Source: Sphingomonas jeddahensis (lineage in GTDB: Bacteria > Pseudomonadota > Alphaproteobacteria > Sphingomonadales > Sphingomonadaceae). Taken from it: a DNA stretch of 64,000 bases. Below the pieces are notes generated by a model. It made no database searches, had not been told where the DNA came from, and saw only the letters and a list, made by a program, of their open reading frames with translations. The DNA lies in contig NZ_MPSB01000010.1 of the NCBI RefSeq assembly GCF_001981525.1, forward strand, positions 1 to 64,000, given 5' to 3'. Positions within the stretch are counted from its first letter, which is position 1. Every line of letters starts with the position of its first letter. Made by a program: the position numbers and the translations under genes. Shown here piece after piece: positions 1 through 10,071 of the stretch.

Positions 1-18
1 GGAGTGTATAAGAGACAG
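1..18 (+). other. Tn5 mosaic-end (Nextera adapter) remnant at contig edge
   Basis: Bases 4-18 read GTGTATAAGAGACAG, identical to the last 15 bases of the 19-bp hyperactive Tn5 mosaic end used in Nextera libraries. It sits at the very start of the window with no transposase or second end nearby. The simplest reading is untrimmed library adapter at a contig end, not a biological Tn5. Confidence 0.85.
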
Positions 19-50
19 GTGTAGCAGGGGTGCGCGGGGTTGGGGCAATT

Positions 51-150
51 CCCTCCCGCCGTTCGTGCGGAGCGAACTCGAGGCACGCGCTGCAGGGCGT
101 CGCGTCAGGGGGCAAGTCCCTCGACTCCGCTCGGGACGAACGGCGGGAGA
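51..150. repeat. extragenic inverted repeat
   Basis: A 14-base arm at 53-66 (CTCCCGCCGTTCGT) has its exact reverse complement at 136-149. The inner part also contains complementary CTCGA/TCGAG elements. The same GTTCGT core recurs in the palindromes at 41587, 12820 and 59868, so this is one family of dispersed elements. Confidence 0.6.
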
Positions 151-410
151 GTTCGTTCCGGTACCCTTGGTTTGCGTACCCTGACCACCACGCCCAAGAT
201 CCGCGCATTGACGCAGTGACCCTCTCCGACGCCCGTGAAGGCTATCGGCGCCGATGGACCAAGCCGCCGCCGACCGGGCAGCGATCGCGATCACGCGCCG
301 GCGACGAGGGCGTCGTGCTGGTGGCGGAAAGCGAGTGGGCGGAGATCACCGCGCGGCTGTCCGCCCCAGCCCCGCCGAGCGCCCCGCGATAGCCGCGTAA
401 CGTCCGCCAC

Positions 411-506
411 CGTCATGCCGGGCTCGTCCCGGCATCCACCCGTCCGCGCATCCCACGTCGGGAGAGATCACCGCACCCCGGATGCAGGGACAGGCCCCGG
501 CATGAG
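411..506. repeat. extragenic palindrome (GTCATGCCGGG family)
   Basis: The left end reads GTCATGCCGGGCTCG and the right end reads CCCCGGCATGAG, so the outer arms are complementary. A second copy of the same family with similar internal text lies at 38088-38182. Such elements are common between sphingomonad genes. Confidence 0.6.
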
Positions 507-755
507 GTCTCCTCCCTCGACACGAGTGACCGGGCAGCGCCGGCCGACGCTCTCCGACAGCTATGGACGCAGGGCGCGGCAAGCGGAGCGGCGATCGATG
601 GCGATTTCGATGCGCGCGAGATTGCCCGCAGGCGCGAGCAGAGGCTGGTCGCCTCCCGGCACGCGGAAGATCATGGGACTGGCGGATAATGAGCGGCGCG
701 TAAGAGCGGTAGAGTTGCTCCGCGACGTGTCGCTTCAGCGGAGCAGCCCAGATCA

Positions 756-1505
756 TCAATCGACGTAGATTCCGACCACCTTCCATTCGCCGCCCTCGCG
801 ATCAAGCGATACGGTTTCTGTCACCCCGCGCCGGTTGGCAAAGTCGGTGCGGAAGCGGACGACCTTCAGCCCGTTGGGCGGCGCGGGCGTATCCTGTTCG
901 CTGACGAGCGTGCGCGATACGATGCGACCGAGCGGCGCTCGAACCTTCTCCGACGTCGACTGCCAGACTTCGACAGTGTTGAGGGTCTGGAACGAATGGC
1001 TGGTTCCCGCCCAGCTTTCGCGCCACTGCGCGTTGTCGACCAGCTTCAGCCAGTCTCGCGCAGCCTTGGTAACGGCTGTTTCGGCAACGGTGGACGTGGT
1101 CGCAGAGACGGGATCGGCCGGCGCCTGCACGGGTCCGGACAAAGCGAGCAGTGCGGCAACAAGGGACATCATGGCAATTCCTCCGATCGCCCATGCCGTG
1201 AGTCGCCGCGATCGCGGCACCATCGGGGGCTGAGGAAGGTGCTGGGCCAGCGACGCGGGGGGCACATCCCCAAACGGCGTGGTCCCAATCAATTCGGGTG
1301 TCGCACCTTCAGCCTCACGCAACAGGCGGGCAGCTTCCTTGCTGCTGGAGACGGAGAGCTTGCGCCGCGCGTCGCGCAATCGTTCGTTGATCGTGTGAAC
1401 CGACAGGCCAAAATGCCGCGCCAACGACTTGGCGTCGTGCCCGACAAGCAGAAGGCGAAGCGTCTGCTTCTCCTTTTCGGTCAGCGCTTCATATCCTTGC
1501 ACCAT
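756..1505 (-). CDS. LuxR-type HTH protein with membrane segment and DUF4019 domain
   Basis: The protein has about 249 residues. Residues 5-62 form a LuxR/GerE helix-turn-helix (LTEKEKQTLRLLLVGHDAKS, then LSVHTINERLRDARRKL). One hydrophobic span follows near residues 100-122, and the rest resembles a DUF4019 domain (ARDWLKLVDNAQW to GGEWKVVGIYVD). The layout suggests a membrane-anchored regulator whose HTH is cytoplasmic and whose DUF4019 domain is across the membrane. Target genes cannot be read from context: the neighbour thiC has its own riboswitch. The ATG at 1505 fits the usual HTH start; a GTG at 1535 would add ten residues. Neither has a strong ribosome site. Confidence 0.8.
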   Translation of the reverse strand: MVQGYEALTEKEKQTLRLLLVGHDAKSLARHFGLSVHTINERLRDARRKLSVSSSKEAARLLREAEGATPELIGTTPFGDVPPASLAQHLPQPPMVPRSRRLTAWAIGGIAMMSLVAALLALSGPVQAPADPVSATTSTVAETAVTKAARDWLKLVDNAQWRESWAGTSHSFQTLNTVEVWQSTSEKVRAPLGRIVSRTLVSEQDTPAPPNGLKVVRFRTDFANRRGVTETVSLDREGGEWKVVGIYVD

Positions 1506-1685
1506 CACGCCCGTCGTTAGCTGACCCACGTTCACCGCGCTACGAATTCGCCTTGATGGCGTAACCCCCGAAAGAATTGTACCCGACGCATGGCGTGAGC
1601 GAGGCGTCGACGTATGCGCTCATTTGCCCGTCACCTTGGGCTGACCCAAGGTCCCGGTTCTTCACCATTCGGTGCGCGGGCAGCG

Positions 1686-1710
1686 ACCCCGGATCAAGTC
1701 CGGGGTGACG
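1686..1710. repeat. extragenic palindrome (CCCCGGATCAAGTCCGGGG family)
   Basis: CCCCGGA and TCCGGGG arms flank a short loop, between the HTH gene and thiC. It could work as a terminator for thiC, which ends ten bases away, but it has no T-tract. The same core recurs at 12710, 57168 and 61770. Confidence 0.6.
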
Positions 1711-1719
1711 GGGTGACGA

Positions 1720-3747
<2,028 letters not shown>

Positions 3748-3793
3748 TCAGGCCGGGGCCGTAAACCCACGCGGTCACGCCGCGCCCTGCCGA

Positions 3794-3825
3794 GCTTTCC
3801 GGACTGTTTGCGCAATCCGGAAAGC
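3794..3825 (-). terminator. hairpin downstream of ferritin-like gene
   Basis: A perfect 10-bp stem (GCTTTCCGGA at 3794-3803 with TCCGGAAAGC at 3816-3825) and a 12-base loop lie 8 bases past the stop of the ferritin-like gene. There is no T-run, so it is a possible rather than a classical intrinsic terminator. Confidence 0.5.
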
Positions 3826-3832
3826 CGCGCGC

Positions 3833-4825
3833 TCAGTTCGCGTTGCTGGTCTTCAGGTCGCCATTGAACCCGGCCGGGAAGAAGCCGCCGGCGCTGACCG
3901 CGGCCTTGTTCTGGTACAGGATGTTGAGCACGGAGCCGCTCGCCCGGCTGTAGGCGATGCCGTTGCTGTCAGCGGGCGTGATGTTGGCCGCGCCATCGGT
4001 GCTCGCGACGCCCTGGTCGACGTCACCCCCGCCGTTCAGTGTGTCGCGGTAGTTGCTGAACTTGCCCGCATCCGCGCGCCAATCGGCATTGGCGTAAAGC
4101 GCCGTGCGGATCGTGCCGGCGTGATAGCTTTGCGCGGTTGTGATGCCGATGAAGCCGTTGCGCGTGGCGGCGGCGTTGGCAAGCGACACCAGCGGCTTGT
4201 ACGCGGTGACGATCAGGTCCTGCAGCAGGAACGCGCCGAGCAGGAAGTTGCGGTCGTTGGCGAACGGATTGAACAGCTCGCCGCCGCCGACGACCCCCGC
4301 CGTCCGCGCCGCCGCGGTGAAGGCGCCATCCGCCGCGCCGGACAGGTTGATCGCCGGCTGCGCCACCGCTTCGGTCTTGATCAGATCGCGCAGAAACGCG
4401 ACGCGCGCCCGCGCATCGGCCGCGATCTCGCGCGCAAAGGCGGCGATGAACGGATCCGCGAACGGCACCGCGGCACCCCCGGTGACCGTGCCCGCCGTGC
4501 CGGTGCCGGTCAGCAGCGCGGCATCGATGCCGGCACCCGTGGTGGCATAAGCGAAATATTGCGCCTGGAGGTATTCCAGCTGCAACGCGAAATTGAGCAC
4601 CTGGCGATCGGCATTGCCGGTCGAGGTCGGCGTGGGGCTGGGCGAAGGGCTGGGCGTCGGCGACGAATCATCATCATCGTCGCCGCCGCCGCCGCAGGCG
4701 GATAGCAGCGCCAGCCCGCCAGCCGCGACCGAGGCGCCGCCGGCAAGCTGAAGGAAACGGCGACGCTCGGCGCGGCGGGACGCAGCGGCATCGAGCATGG
4801 GCGGGATAGTGTCCTGATCGATCAT
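3833..4825 (-). CDS. exported ferritin-like domain lipoprotein
   Basis: A 330-residue protein with a twin-arginine-like leader (ERRRFLQLAGG at residues 20-30) running into a lipobox LLSAC with Cys44. A Gly/Asp run and a Pro/Ser/Thr linker (residues 45-70) lead to a ferritin-like domain (LNFALQLEYLQAQYFAYATTG onward), of the PF13668 type also found in plant desiccation-related proteins. It is probably exported folded and anchored to a membrane. Metal binding is a family inference; I did not verify every ligand. It lies 49 bases downstream of a paralogue and is probably cotranscribed with it. AGGA about ten bases upstream supports the 4825 start. Confidence 0.85.
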   Translation of the reverse strand: MIDQDTIPPMLDAAASRRAERRRFLQLAGGASVAAGGLALLSACGGGGDDDDDSSPTPSPSPSPTPTSTGNADRQVLNFALQLEYLQAQYFAYATTGAGIDAALLTGTGTAGTVTGGAAVPFADPFIAAFAREIAADARARVAFLRDLIKTEAVAQPAINLSGAADGAFTAAARTAGVVGGGELFNPFANDRNFLLGAFLLQDLIVTAYKPLVSLANAAATRNGFIGITTAQSYHAGTIRTALYANADWRADAGKFSNYRDTLNGGGDVDQGVASTDGAANITPADSNGIAYSRASGSVLNILYQNKAAVSAGGFFPAGFNGDLKTSNAN

Positions 4826-4874
4826 GGCGGAAGAATCCTGGAAACGGGAAAACGCAAGCGGGGCGGGCGCCGCC

Positions 4875-5897
4875 TCAGCCGCTGGCGGTTGGGGACCCCG
4901 ACGGGGTCGGCGTCGGGGTGGGTGCCGGCGCCGGCGTGGTCGACTTGATGTTCCCGTTGACGCCCGCGGGGAAGAAGCCGCCCGTCGTCGCCGATGTGCT
5001 GGCGTTCACATACAGGATGTTGAGCACCTGCTGCGGCGTGCGGGTGAAGCCGGTGCCACTCGCGGCGAGCGGCGCGATATTGGCGACGATCGCGCCCGAC
5101 GCCGCGGTGCCGGGGCGGACGCCCTGATCGAGATCGGCGGTGGTGCCGTCCAGCGTATCGCGCGCGTTGGAGATCGCCTCGCTCGCGTCGATCAGCGACG
5201 GCGTGGCGAGACCGCGCCGGTAGAGCGTGGCGCGCAGGGCCGCGGCGTGATGCGCCTCAACCGCCAGCATCCCCGTCACCCCCTCGGCAAAGGTACGCGT
5301 GCTGGTATAGGCCAGGAACCCGGCATAGGCCGTGACGCTGACGTCCTTCAGCATATAAGCGGCGAGCAGGAAGTTGTTCTCGCTCGCGTAAGGATCGAAC
5401 GCGGCTCCGCTGCCGACCAGACCGGCCGTGCGCGCCAGCGTGCTGAAGCCGCCGGTGGGCGTTGCGCCGAGATCGATTGCCGGCTGCGCAACCCGGAAGT
5501 TGCTGCCCGCCGATTCGCGCAGGAACTTGACATGGGCGAGCGCGTCGGCCGCCATCTCACGCGCGATCGACGCCAGGACGGCGTCGCCGAAGGCCACCGC
5601 GCGCGCGCCGGTCGCCGCGCCCGCCGTGCCAGTGCCCGAGATGTCCGCGCTGCCGAGCACCGCCCCGCCAGTCGCCACGGCGAAGAAATTCGCCTGCAGA
5701 TATTCGAGGTTGAGGATGAGATTGCCGGCGTCCAGCTCCCCCGACAGGCTCTGCGCCGCGGCGGAGCCGGGCCTCGCGACCGCCCCGATGCCCGCCGCCG
5801 CCACGCCCAGCGCGCTGGCGAAAAAGGCGCGGCGATCGGCCCGCTTCGGTTCGCCGGCCGTTTCCGGCGTTTCGATCAACAGATCCGTCTGCGACAT
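4875..5897 (-). CDS. exported ferritin-like domain protein (paralogue)
   Basis: A 340-residue protein with a twin-arginine-like leader (DRRAFFASALGV at 21-32) ending near ARPGSAAAQS, but no lipobox, so it is probably soluble in the periplasm. The ferritin-like domain (LILNLEYLQANFFAVATGG onward) aligns with that of the next gene downstream, including the motif before VLNILY and the FFPAGVNG end. The C-terminal tail is rich in Pro, Thr and Ser. AGAGGAA precedes the start. It follows the PiuC and siderophore-receptor genes on the same strand, which suggests an iron or stress role, but that is inference. Confidence 0.85.
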   Translation of the reverse strand: MSQTDLLIETPETAGEPKRADRRAFFASALGVAAAGIGAVARPGSAAAQSLSGELDAGNLILNLEYLQANFFAVATGGAVLGSADISGTGTAGAATGARAVAFGDAVLASIAREMAADALAHVKFLRESAGSNFRVAQPAIDLGATPTGGFSTLARTAGLVGSGAAFDPYASENNFLLAAYMLKDVSVTAYAGFLAYTSTRTFAEGVTGMLAVEAHHAAALRATLYRRGLATPSLIDASEAISNARDTLDGTTADLDQGVRPGTAASGAIVANIAPLAASGTGFTRTPQQVLNILYVNASTSATTGGFFPAGVNGNIKSTTPAPAPTPTPTPSGSPTASG

Positions 5898-5988
5898 CGC
5901 GGCTTCCTCTTTCTACACCCGCACCGGCCGGGCGCGTCACGGGACCGGTGCCTAAATCGTTTCGCTGTCGGGCTCCTGAACGGATCGA

Positions 5989-6013
5989 CAGTTTTCGCGC
6001 TAGCGCGAAACTG
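5989..6013. repeat. inverted repeat upstream of the ferritin-like pair
   Basis: A near-perfect hairpin centred on GCGCTAGCGC, with arms CAGTTTTCGCGC and GCGCGAAACTG and one extra T in the left arm. It lies in the 212-base gap between piuC and the first ferritin-like gene. It could be a piuC terminator or an operator. Confidence 0.5.
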
Positions 6014-6109
6014 CGGCCGTGGAAATCACCCAAGCGGCGTGACGAGGCGATAACGCCCCAGGCACAAGACGAAGCCGGTCGCCGACATCCTTGGCCGCGC
6101 CCGCACCGA

Positions 6110-6793
6110 TCAGGCGTCTGCCCAGCGGCGCAGCAGATTATGGTACACGCCGGTCAGTTGAATCGCGTTGGGATCGGCATGGCCCTTGTCCGCGGCGATC
6201 GCCTGCACGCTGCGGTCGATGTCGAACAGGATCTGCCGCTCGCCATCGTCGCGCACCATGGATTGCAGCCAGAAGAAGGAGGCAACGCGTGTGCCGCGAG
6301 TCACCGGCGTGACATGGTGCAGGCTGGACGAGGGATAGACGATGGCGTGGCCGGCGGGCAGCTTCACGCTTTGCACGCCGAACAACCCCTCGATCACCAG
6401 CTCGCCGCCATCATAATCGGCCGGATCGGCGAGGAAGAGCGTGCAGGAAATGTCGGCGCGAATACGGAAATCGGTGCCGCGCTGGATGCGGATGGCATTG
6501 TCGACATGCGTGCTGAAGGTCTGCCCGACGCCGTAACGGTTGAACAGCGGCGGGAACACCTTGAGCGGCAGCGCCGCGGCGAAGAACAAGGACGAGCGGC
6601 CGAGCGCATCGAGCACGATCCGCCCGGCCTCCTTTGCGGCGGCGCTTTCCTCCGGCAATTGCTCGTTGCGCTTGGCCAGCGCGGATTGGTGGCCGGAGGT
6701 GACGTTGCCGTCGACCCATTCGGCGGCGTCGATGATGTCGCGGAGTTGCGCGAGCATGGTGGGACCGAGCAGGTCGGGGATGGCGATCAGCAT
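6110..6793 (-). CDS. piuC: PiuC/YbiX-type Fe(II)/2-oxoglutarate dioxygenase
   Basis: The 227-residue protein belongs to the PKHD-type hydroxylases that accompany catecholate siderophore receptors in many proteobacteria. The iron ligands are visible as H96 and D98 (STHVDNAI) and H159 ([12 protein letters not shown]), with R169 a likely 2-oxoglutarate contact. The length is normal. AGGAAGG upstream supports the start. It is 151 bases downstream of the TonB receptor on the same strand, the usual pairing. The substrate is not established in this family; modification of a siderophore or receptor component is often proposed. Confidence 0.92.
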   Translation of the reverse strand: MLIAIPDLLGPTMLAQLRDIIDAAEWVDGNVTSGHQSALAKRNEQLPEESAAAKEAGRIVLDALGRSSLFFAAALPLKVFPPLFNRYGVGQTFSTHVDNAIRIQRGTDFRIRADISCTLFLADPADYDGGELVIEGLFGVQSVKLPAGHAIVYPSSSLHHVTPVTRGTRVASFFWLQSMVRDDGERQILFDIDRSVQAIAADKGHADPNAIQLTGVYHNLLRRWADA

Positions 6794-6816
6794 ATGGGTC
6801 CCTTCCTAAAGCGATC

Positions 6817-6932
6817 CGTCATCCCCGCGCAGACGGGGATCCATATACGCCGCCGTTCATGCTGGAAGCGCGGCGGCAGCGTTTATGGATTCCCGCCTTC
6901 GCGGGAATGACGGAAAAAACGGGAATGACGGA
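6817..6932. repeat. extragenic palindromes between receptor and piuC
   Basis: Two hairpin units are visible: GTCATCCCCGCGCAGACGGGGAT at 6818-6840 and TTCCCGCCTTCGCGGGAATGA near 6889-6909, followed by another GGGAATGACGG copy. They fill almost all of the gap between the two genes. Confidence 0.7.
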
Positions 6933-6944
6933 GATCAACGGCAG

Positions 6945-9341
6945 TTAATAGCGATACGCCACCATCAGCACTGCCGACCGCGCATCACCCGGCGTCGCCC
7001 AGCCATTGTTGCGGATGCGGGTGAAGTAGAGTTCGTCGCCGATGTTCTTGACGTTCACCTGCGCGGTCAGATTGGGCGAGAAATCATAGGCGAGATACGC
7101 GTTGTGGACCCAATAATCGTCTGAGCGGTAGATCGCCGGATTGGCGGCGGTCGGCAGGTTGAACGCGAAGGTTCCCTGATAGGTCACGCCATAGCCAAGC
7201 GTCAGGCCGAACGGCAGGCGATAGGTGGTGAACAGGCTGCCCGAATGATCCGGCGCATTCTGCAGCGGCGCGCCGCGTGCCGGATCGGGGTTGGCGGCGG
7301 TGTTGGCGCAGTTGCCGCCGCCCGGGTTGGCAAGGCAGCGGTCCGACACCGACTGGAGCAGCTTGGGATCGAGATAGGTGTAATTGGCCGTGATCTCCCA
7401 CTCGGGCGTGATCTTGCCGGTCGCACCCAGCGCGATGCCGTCGACACGTGACCGGCCGTCGAGCGCCTGATCCGGGATCGTCGGATCGCCCGACGCGACG
7501 CGATATTTATCGCGCTCGTTGCGGAACAACGCGGCGGTGAGCAACAGGCGACCGCCGAACAGCTCTCCCTTCGCGCCGATCTCGTAATTTTTGGCGGTTT
7601 CCGGGTCGACGTTGCACGTCTCCGTGGTGCAGGCGCCGTTCACGGCATTCTGCGACGGCGTCATCGAATTGCCGTAAGCCACGTAGAGGCTCGCCGCCTC
7701 GATCGGCTTGTACACCAGGCCGACGCGATAGGAGAACAAGGTGGCGCCGTTGCGAAGCACTGCGCCGGGGATGATCGGCCCCTGCGGCGCAGTGACGGTC
7801 GCGCCGGTGTTGGCGGCGAGCGCGTCTGTGCGGTAATTGCCGCGATTGTCCTCCAGCCGAACGCCGCCGTTGAGCTCGATCTTGCCGAGCTTCATCGTGT
7901 CGAACAGATAGACCGCCCAATTGTCCACCTCGCCGCGCTGCCGCCCGGTTTCGATCGGGTTGATCGGCCCGTTATAGACGTTGCTGCCGTACGCACGGCC
8001 GGCTGGTCCTGGCACGACGTTGTTCGGATCGGCGAAGTTGATCAGCGGGAAGCTGCCAAAAGCGGCCGTGCCGTTGGGATTGCGATAGACGTTGCCGGTG
8101 GAGAGCGTGAACTCCTCCCAACTATACGATCCGCCGAGTACCAAGCTATGCTCGATCGCGCCGGTGTTCACCGTGGCGCGCAAATCGAGCTGGTCGTACA
8201 TCAGCAGATTGATGACGTCGCGATAATTGCCGCGCGGCCCGCCGATCAGATAATAGCCAACAGGAGTGGTCGAGGGGCAGTCGGCGCCCGCCGGCGTTAC
8301 GTTGCCGGGCAGGCAGAAGGTGCCTTGCGGCGGGCCGACGATCGAAAGCTGCTGCACATTCTGCCAGCGCGCCAGATTGCGCAGCGACACGCGATCGGAG
8401 AATTCATGCTCGAAGATCAGCGTCGCGCGGTCGATCGTGATGTCCTGCGTATCGACGTTGCGATAGCCGAAGTAATCGCTGCGATCGATCCCGGGCAGCG
8501 GGCCGTTGTGGAAGGCGTTCTTGTAATAAGGCACGCCATATTGCGGGATATTGTCGTCTTCCTCGTGGAAGTAATGGACGGTCAGCCGCGTGTCGCCGTC
8601 CAGCCCCAGCGTGGCGGACGGCGCCACACCCCAGCGCTTGTTATATTCGACGTCGCGGCCCGGAATGTCGTTGCGATGCACCATGGCGTTGAGGCGCAGG
8701 CCGATCATGTCGCTGGCACGCACATTGGCGTCCACCGTGGCGCGATAATAATCGTCGGTGCCGATCCCGCCATCGACGCGGATCGCGGTATCACGCTGCG
8801 GCATCTTGGTGACGAGGTTGATCGACCCGCCGACCGAGCCCGAACCCGTGTAAACCGAATTGGCGCCGTTCACGACCTCAACCTGTTCCAGGATGAACGG
8901 ATCGCCGCGTGAATATTGCCCGCTGTCGCGCACGTTATCGACGGTGATGTCGCTCGACGCCGAATAGCCGCGCAGGGTGATCTGGTCGGAGGGCGCAACG
9001 CCGCCCTCGGCCGCGCCAAAGGTGATGCCCGGCACGGTCGACAGCACGTCGCGTAAGGTGAGCAGATTCTGCTGCTCGATCGTCCGATTGGTCAGGATCG
9101 TCACGGTCTGCGGCGTGTCGCGGACGGCGCGCGTGGTCTTCGCGCTCGCCTGTTCGGACTTCACTTGCTGGCCGGTGACGATGATGTCGTCGCGACGGCG
9201 ATCCTCGGTGGTTACCTGTTGTGCCTCCGTACCAGCCGGGTCGGTGTTCGGCGTGGCCTCGACCGGTGCGCTGGCGATGAAACCAATCGCGGCAAGCGCC
9301 AGAAAGGCAGGCACCGTCCGTTGCTCGTTTATGTCTGACAT
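6945..9341 (-). CDS. TonB-dependent catecholate-siderophore receptor, Fiu/PiuA-like
   Basis: A 798-residue outer-membrane receptor. It has an N-terminal export signal (FLALAAIGFIASAP), a TonB-box-like DDIIVTG segment, a plug domain (RAVRDTPQTVTILTNRTIEQ through GSVGGSINLVTKMP) and a long barrel ending in a terminal aromatic (VLMVAYRY). The plug wording resembles Fiu-type receptors, which import ferric catecholates with TonB/ExbBD energy. The start has AGGGGAG five bases upstream. It is the first gene of a minus-strand run with piuC and two ferritin-like genes. A Fur-like site precedes it, consistent with iron repression. Confidence 0.93.
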   Translation of the reverse strand: MSDINEQRTVPAFLALAAIGFIASAPVEATPNTDPAGTEAQQVTTEDRRRDDIIVTGQQVKSEQASAKTTRAVRDTPQTVTILTNRTIEQQNLLTLRDVLSTVPGITFGAAEGGVAPSDQITLRGYSASSDITVDNVRDSGQYSRGDPFILEQVEVVNGANSVYTGSGSVGGSINLVTKMPQRDTAIRVDGGIGTDDYYRATVDANVRASDMIGLRLNAMVHRNDIPGRDVEYNKRWGVAPSATLGLDGDTRLTVHYFHEEDDNIPQYGVPYYKNAFHNGPLPGIDRSDYFGYRNVDTQDITIDRATLIFEHEFSDRVSLRNLARWQNVQQLSIVGPPQGTFCLPGNVTPAGADCPSTTPVGYYLIGGPRGNYRDVINLLMYDQLDLRATVNTGAIEHSLVLGGSYSWEEFTLSTGNVYRNPNGTAAFGSFPLINFADPNNVVPGPAGRAYGSNVYNGPINPIETGRQRGEVDNWAVYLFDTMKLGKIELNGGVRLEDNRGNYRTDALAANTGATVTAPQGPIIPGAVLRNGATLFSYRVGLVYKPIEAASLYVAYGNSMTPSQNAVNGACTTETCNVDPETAKNYEIGAKGELFGGRLLLTAALFRNERDKYRVASGDPTIPDQALDGRSRVDGIALGATGKITPEWEITANYTYLDPKLLQSVSDRCLANPGGGNCANTAANPDPARGAPLQNAPDHSGSLFTTYRLPFGLTLGYGVTYQGTFAFNLPTAANPAIYRSDDYWVHNAYLAYDFSPNLTAQVNVKNIGDELYFTRIRNNGWATPGDARSAVLMVAYRY

Positions 9342-9372
9342 GCAACTCCCCTTTTCTTCGGGGAGCGTCGCT

Positions 9373-9389
9373 ATTGAGAGTCGTTCGCA
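9373..9389 (-). promoter_or_regulatory. putative Fur box
   Basis: On the minus strand this reads TGCGAACGACTCTCAAT, close to the alphaproteobacterial Fur-type pattern TGCGAATGATTCTCA (two changes by eye). It is 32-48 bases upstream of the siderophore receptor start, a repressing position. Confidence 0.5.
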
Positions 9390-9414
9390 CTGTCAACGTT
9401 GTTGCGAGTAGTTA

Positions 9415-9714
9415 TTATTCGCTTGTCATCATCACGTCGGCCAACCAGATGCGTAACGCACTGGCAAGGTTGGGAGGATCGGCGGCGATGATACGCAGCG
9501 CATCGATTTCGGCGACCAGCGCGGACACGGGCAAACGGCGGCCGGACGCTTCGCGCTCCAGCGCGCGCCAGAACAAGGGTTCGAGGCTGATCGAAGTCGG
9601 GTGGCCGGCGATCGTGATCGATCGTTTCACCGGCCCGACAAATCCACCGCGCGGCGGCTGGATTCGCGTGTTTGAACGTTCCGGCGCCCCGGCTGATTGA
9701 TGGTCGTCACGCAT
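9415..9714 (-). CDS. ribbon-helix-helix domain protein
   Basis: A 99-residue protein. After a disordered N terminus, KRSITIAGHPTSISLEPLFW begins a ribbon-helix-helix fold of the RHH_4 type, with ALVAEIDALR in the second helix. Such proteins bind DNA as dimers, so a small transcription regulator is likely; the target is unknown. The gene ends 73 bases before the siderophore receptor on the same strand, but the Fur-like site between them argues for separate transcription. AGGCGGGGG lies before the ATG, and this site is inside a strong hairpin (9715-9742). Confidence 0.85.
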   Translation of the reverse strand: MRDDHQSAGAPERSNTRIQPPRGGFVGPVKRSITIAGHPTSISLEPLFWRALEREASGRRLPVSALVAEIDALRIIAADPPNLASALRIWLADVMMTSE

Positions 9715-9742
9715 CGCCCCCGCCTAGCACGCGGCGGGGGCG
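9715..9742. terminator. strong GC hairpin between small genes
   Basis: A perfect 10-bp stem, CGCCCCCGCC at 9715-9724 with GGCGGGGGCG at 9733-9742, and an 8-base loop. It lies just past the stop of the gene ending at 9763 and covers the ribosome site of the next gene. There is no T-run. It could end transcription or hide the ribosome site. Confidence 0.5.
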
Positions 9743-9762
9743 ACGACACCGACTCTCGTCGG

Positions 9763-10035
9763 CTATTCGAGATCCGCCTCGCTGACGATGATCGGATTGG
9801 CGTCCGAGTTGCGGGACAGCGCGGACAAGGCTGCCTCCGTCACTTGATCGATGAAGCGGTTGAACATGTCCGCCGCGTCGCCGTCCGGCCGGTCGCCACT
9901 CAGCGCCTCGAGCAGATCATATTGCACGGCGAACTCATAATCGTCGCCGTCCACTTCGCCTGTGAATTCCACCAGCTCCGCATCGATATTGTCGAGCACC
10001 GTTGCGGTATCGATATCCAATTGGCTGTTCGCCAT
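9763..10035 (-). CDS. small acidic protein, DUF1488-like
   Basis: A 90-residue acidic protein (MANSQLDIDTATVLDNIDAE start) with the core EVDGDDYEFAVQYDLLEALS and ending PIIVSEADLE. The layout recalls DUF1488-type proteins, but this is by eye only. No signal peptide or membrane segment is seen. The ATG at 10035 is preferred over that at 10044 because GAGGGA sits nine bases upstream. It follows the next gene by 36 bases and probably shares a transcript with it. Function unknown. Confidence 0.65.
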   Translation of the reverse strand: MANSQLDIDTATVLDNIDAELVEFTGEVDGDDYEFAVQYDLLEALSGDRPDGDAADMFNRFIDQVTEAALSALSRNSDANPIIVSEADLE

Positions 10036-10071
10036 TCCTTGCATTCCCTCGTGATTGATCCGTGATCCGCC

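Larger units (their letters stand above)
19..755. other. gene-free stretch with palindromic repeats
   Basis: No open reading frame here looks coding: the frames give arginine/proline/serine-rich peptides without recognisable domains. The stretch contains two extragenic palindromes (51-150 and 411-506). A short minus-strand frame near 560-675 has fair codon use but no recognisable family, so I do not call it. Confidence 0.5.

Noticed and set aside
1..755. Several frames at the left edge
   Set aside because: They give low-complexity Arg/Pro/Ser peptides, overlap palindromic repeats and have no recognised domain.
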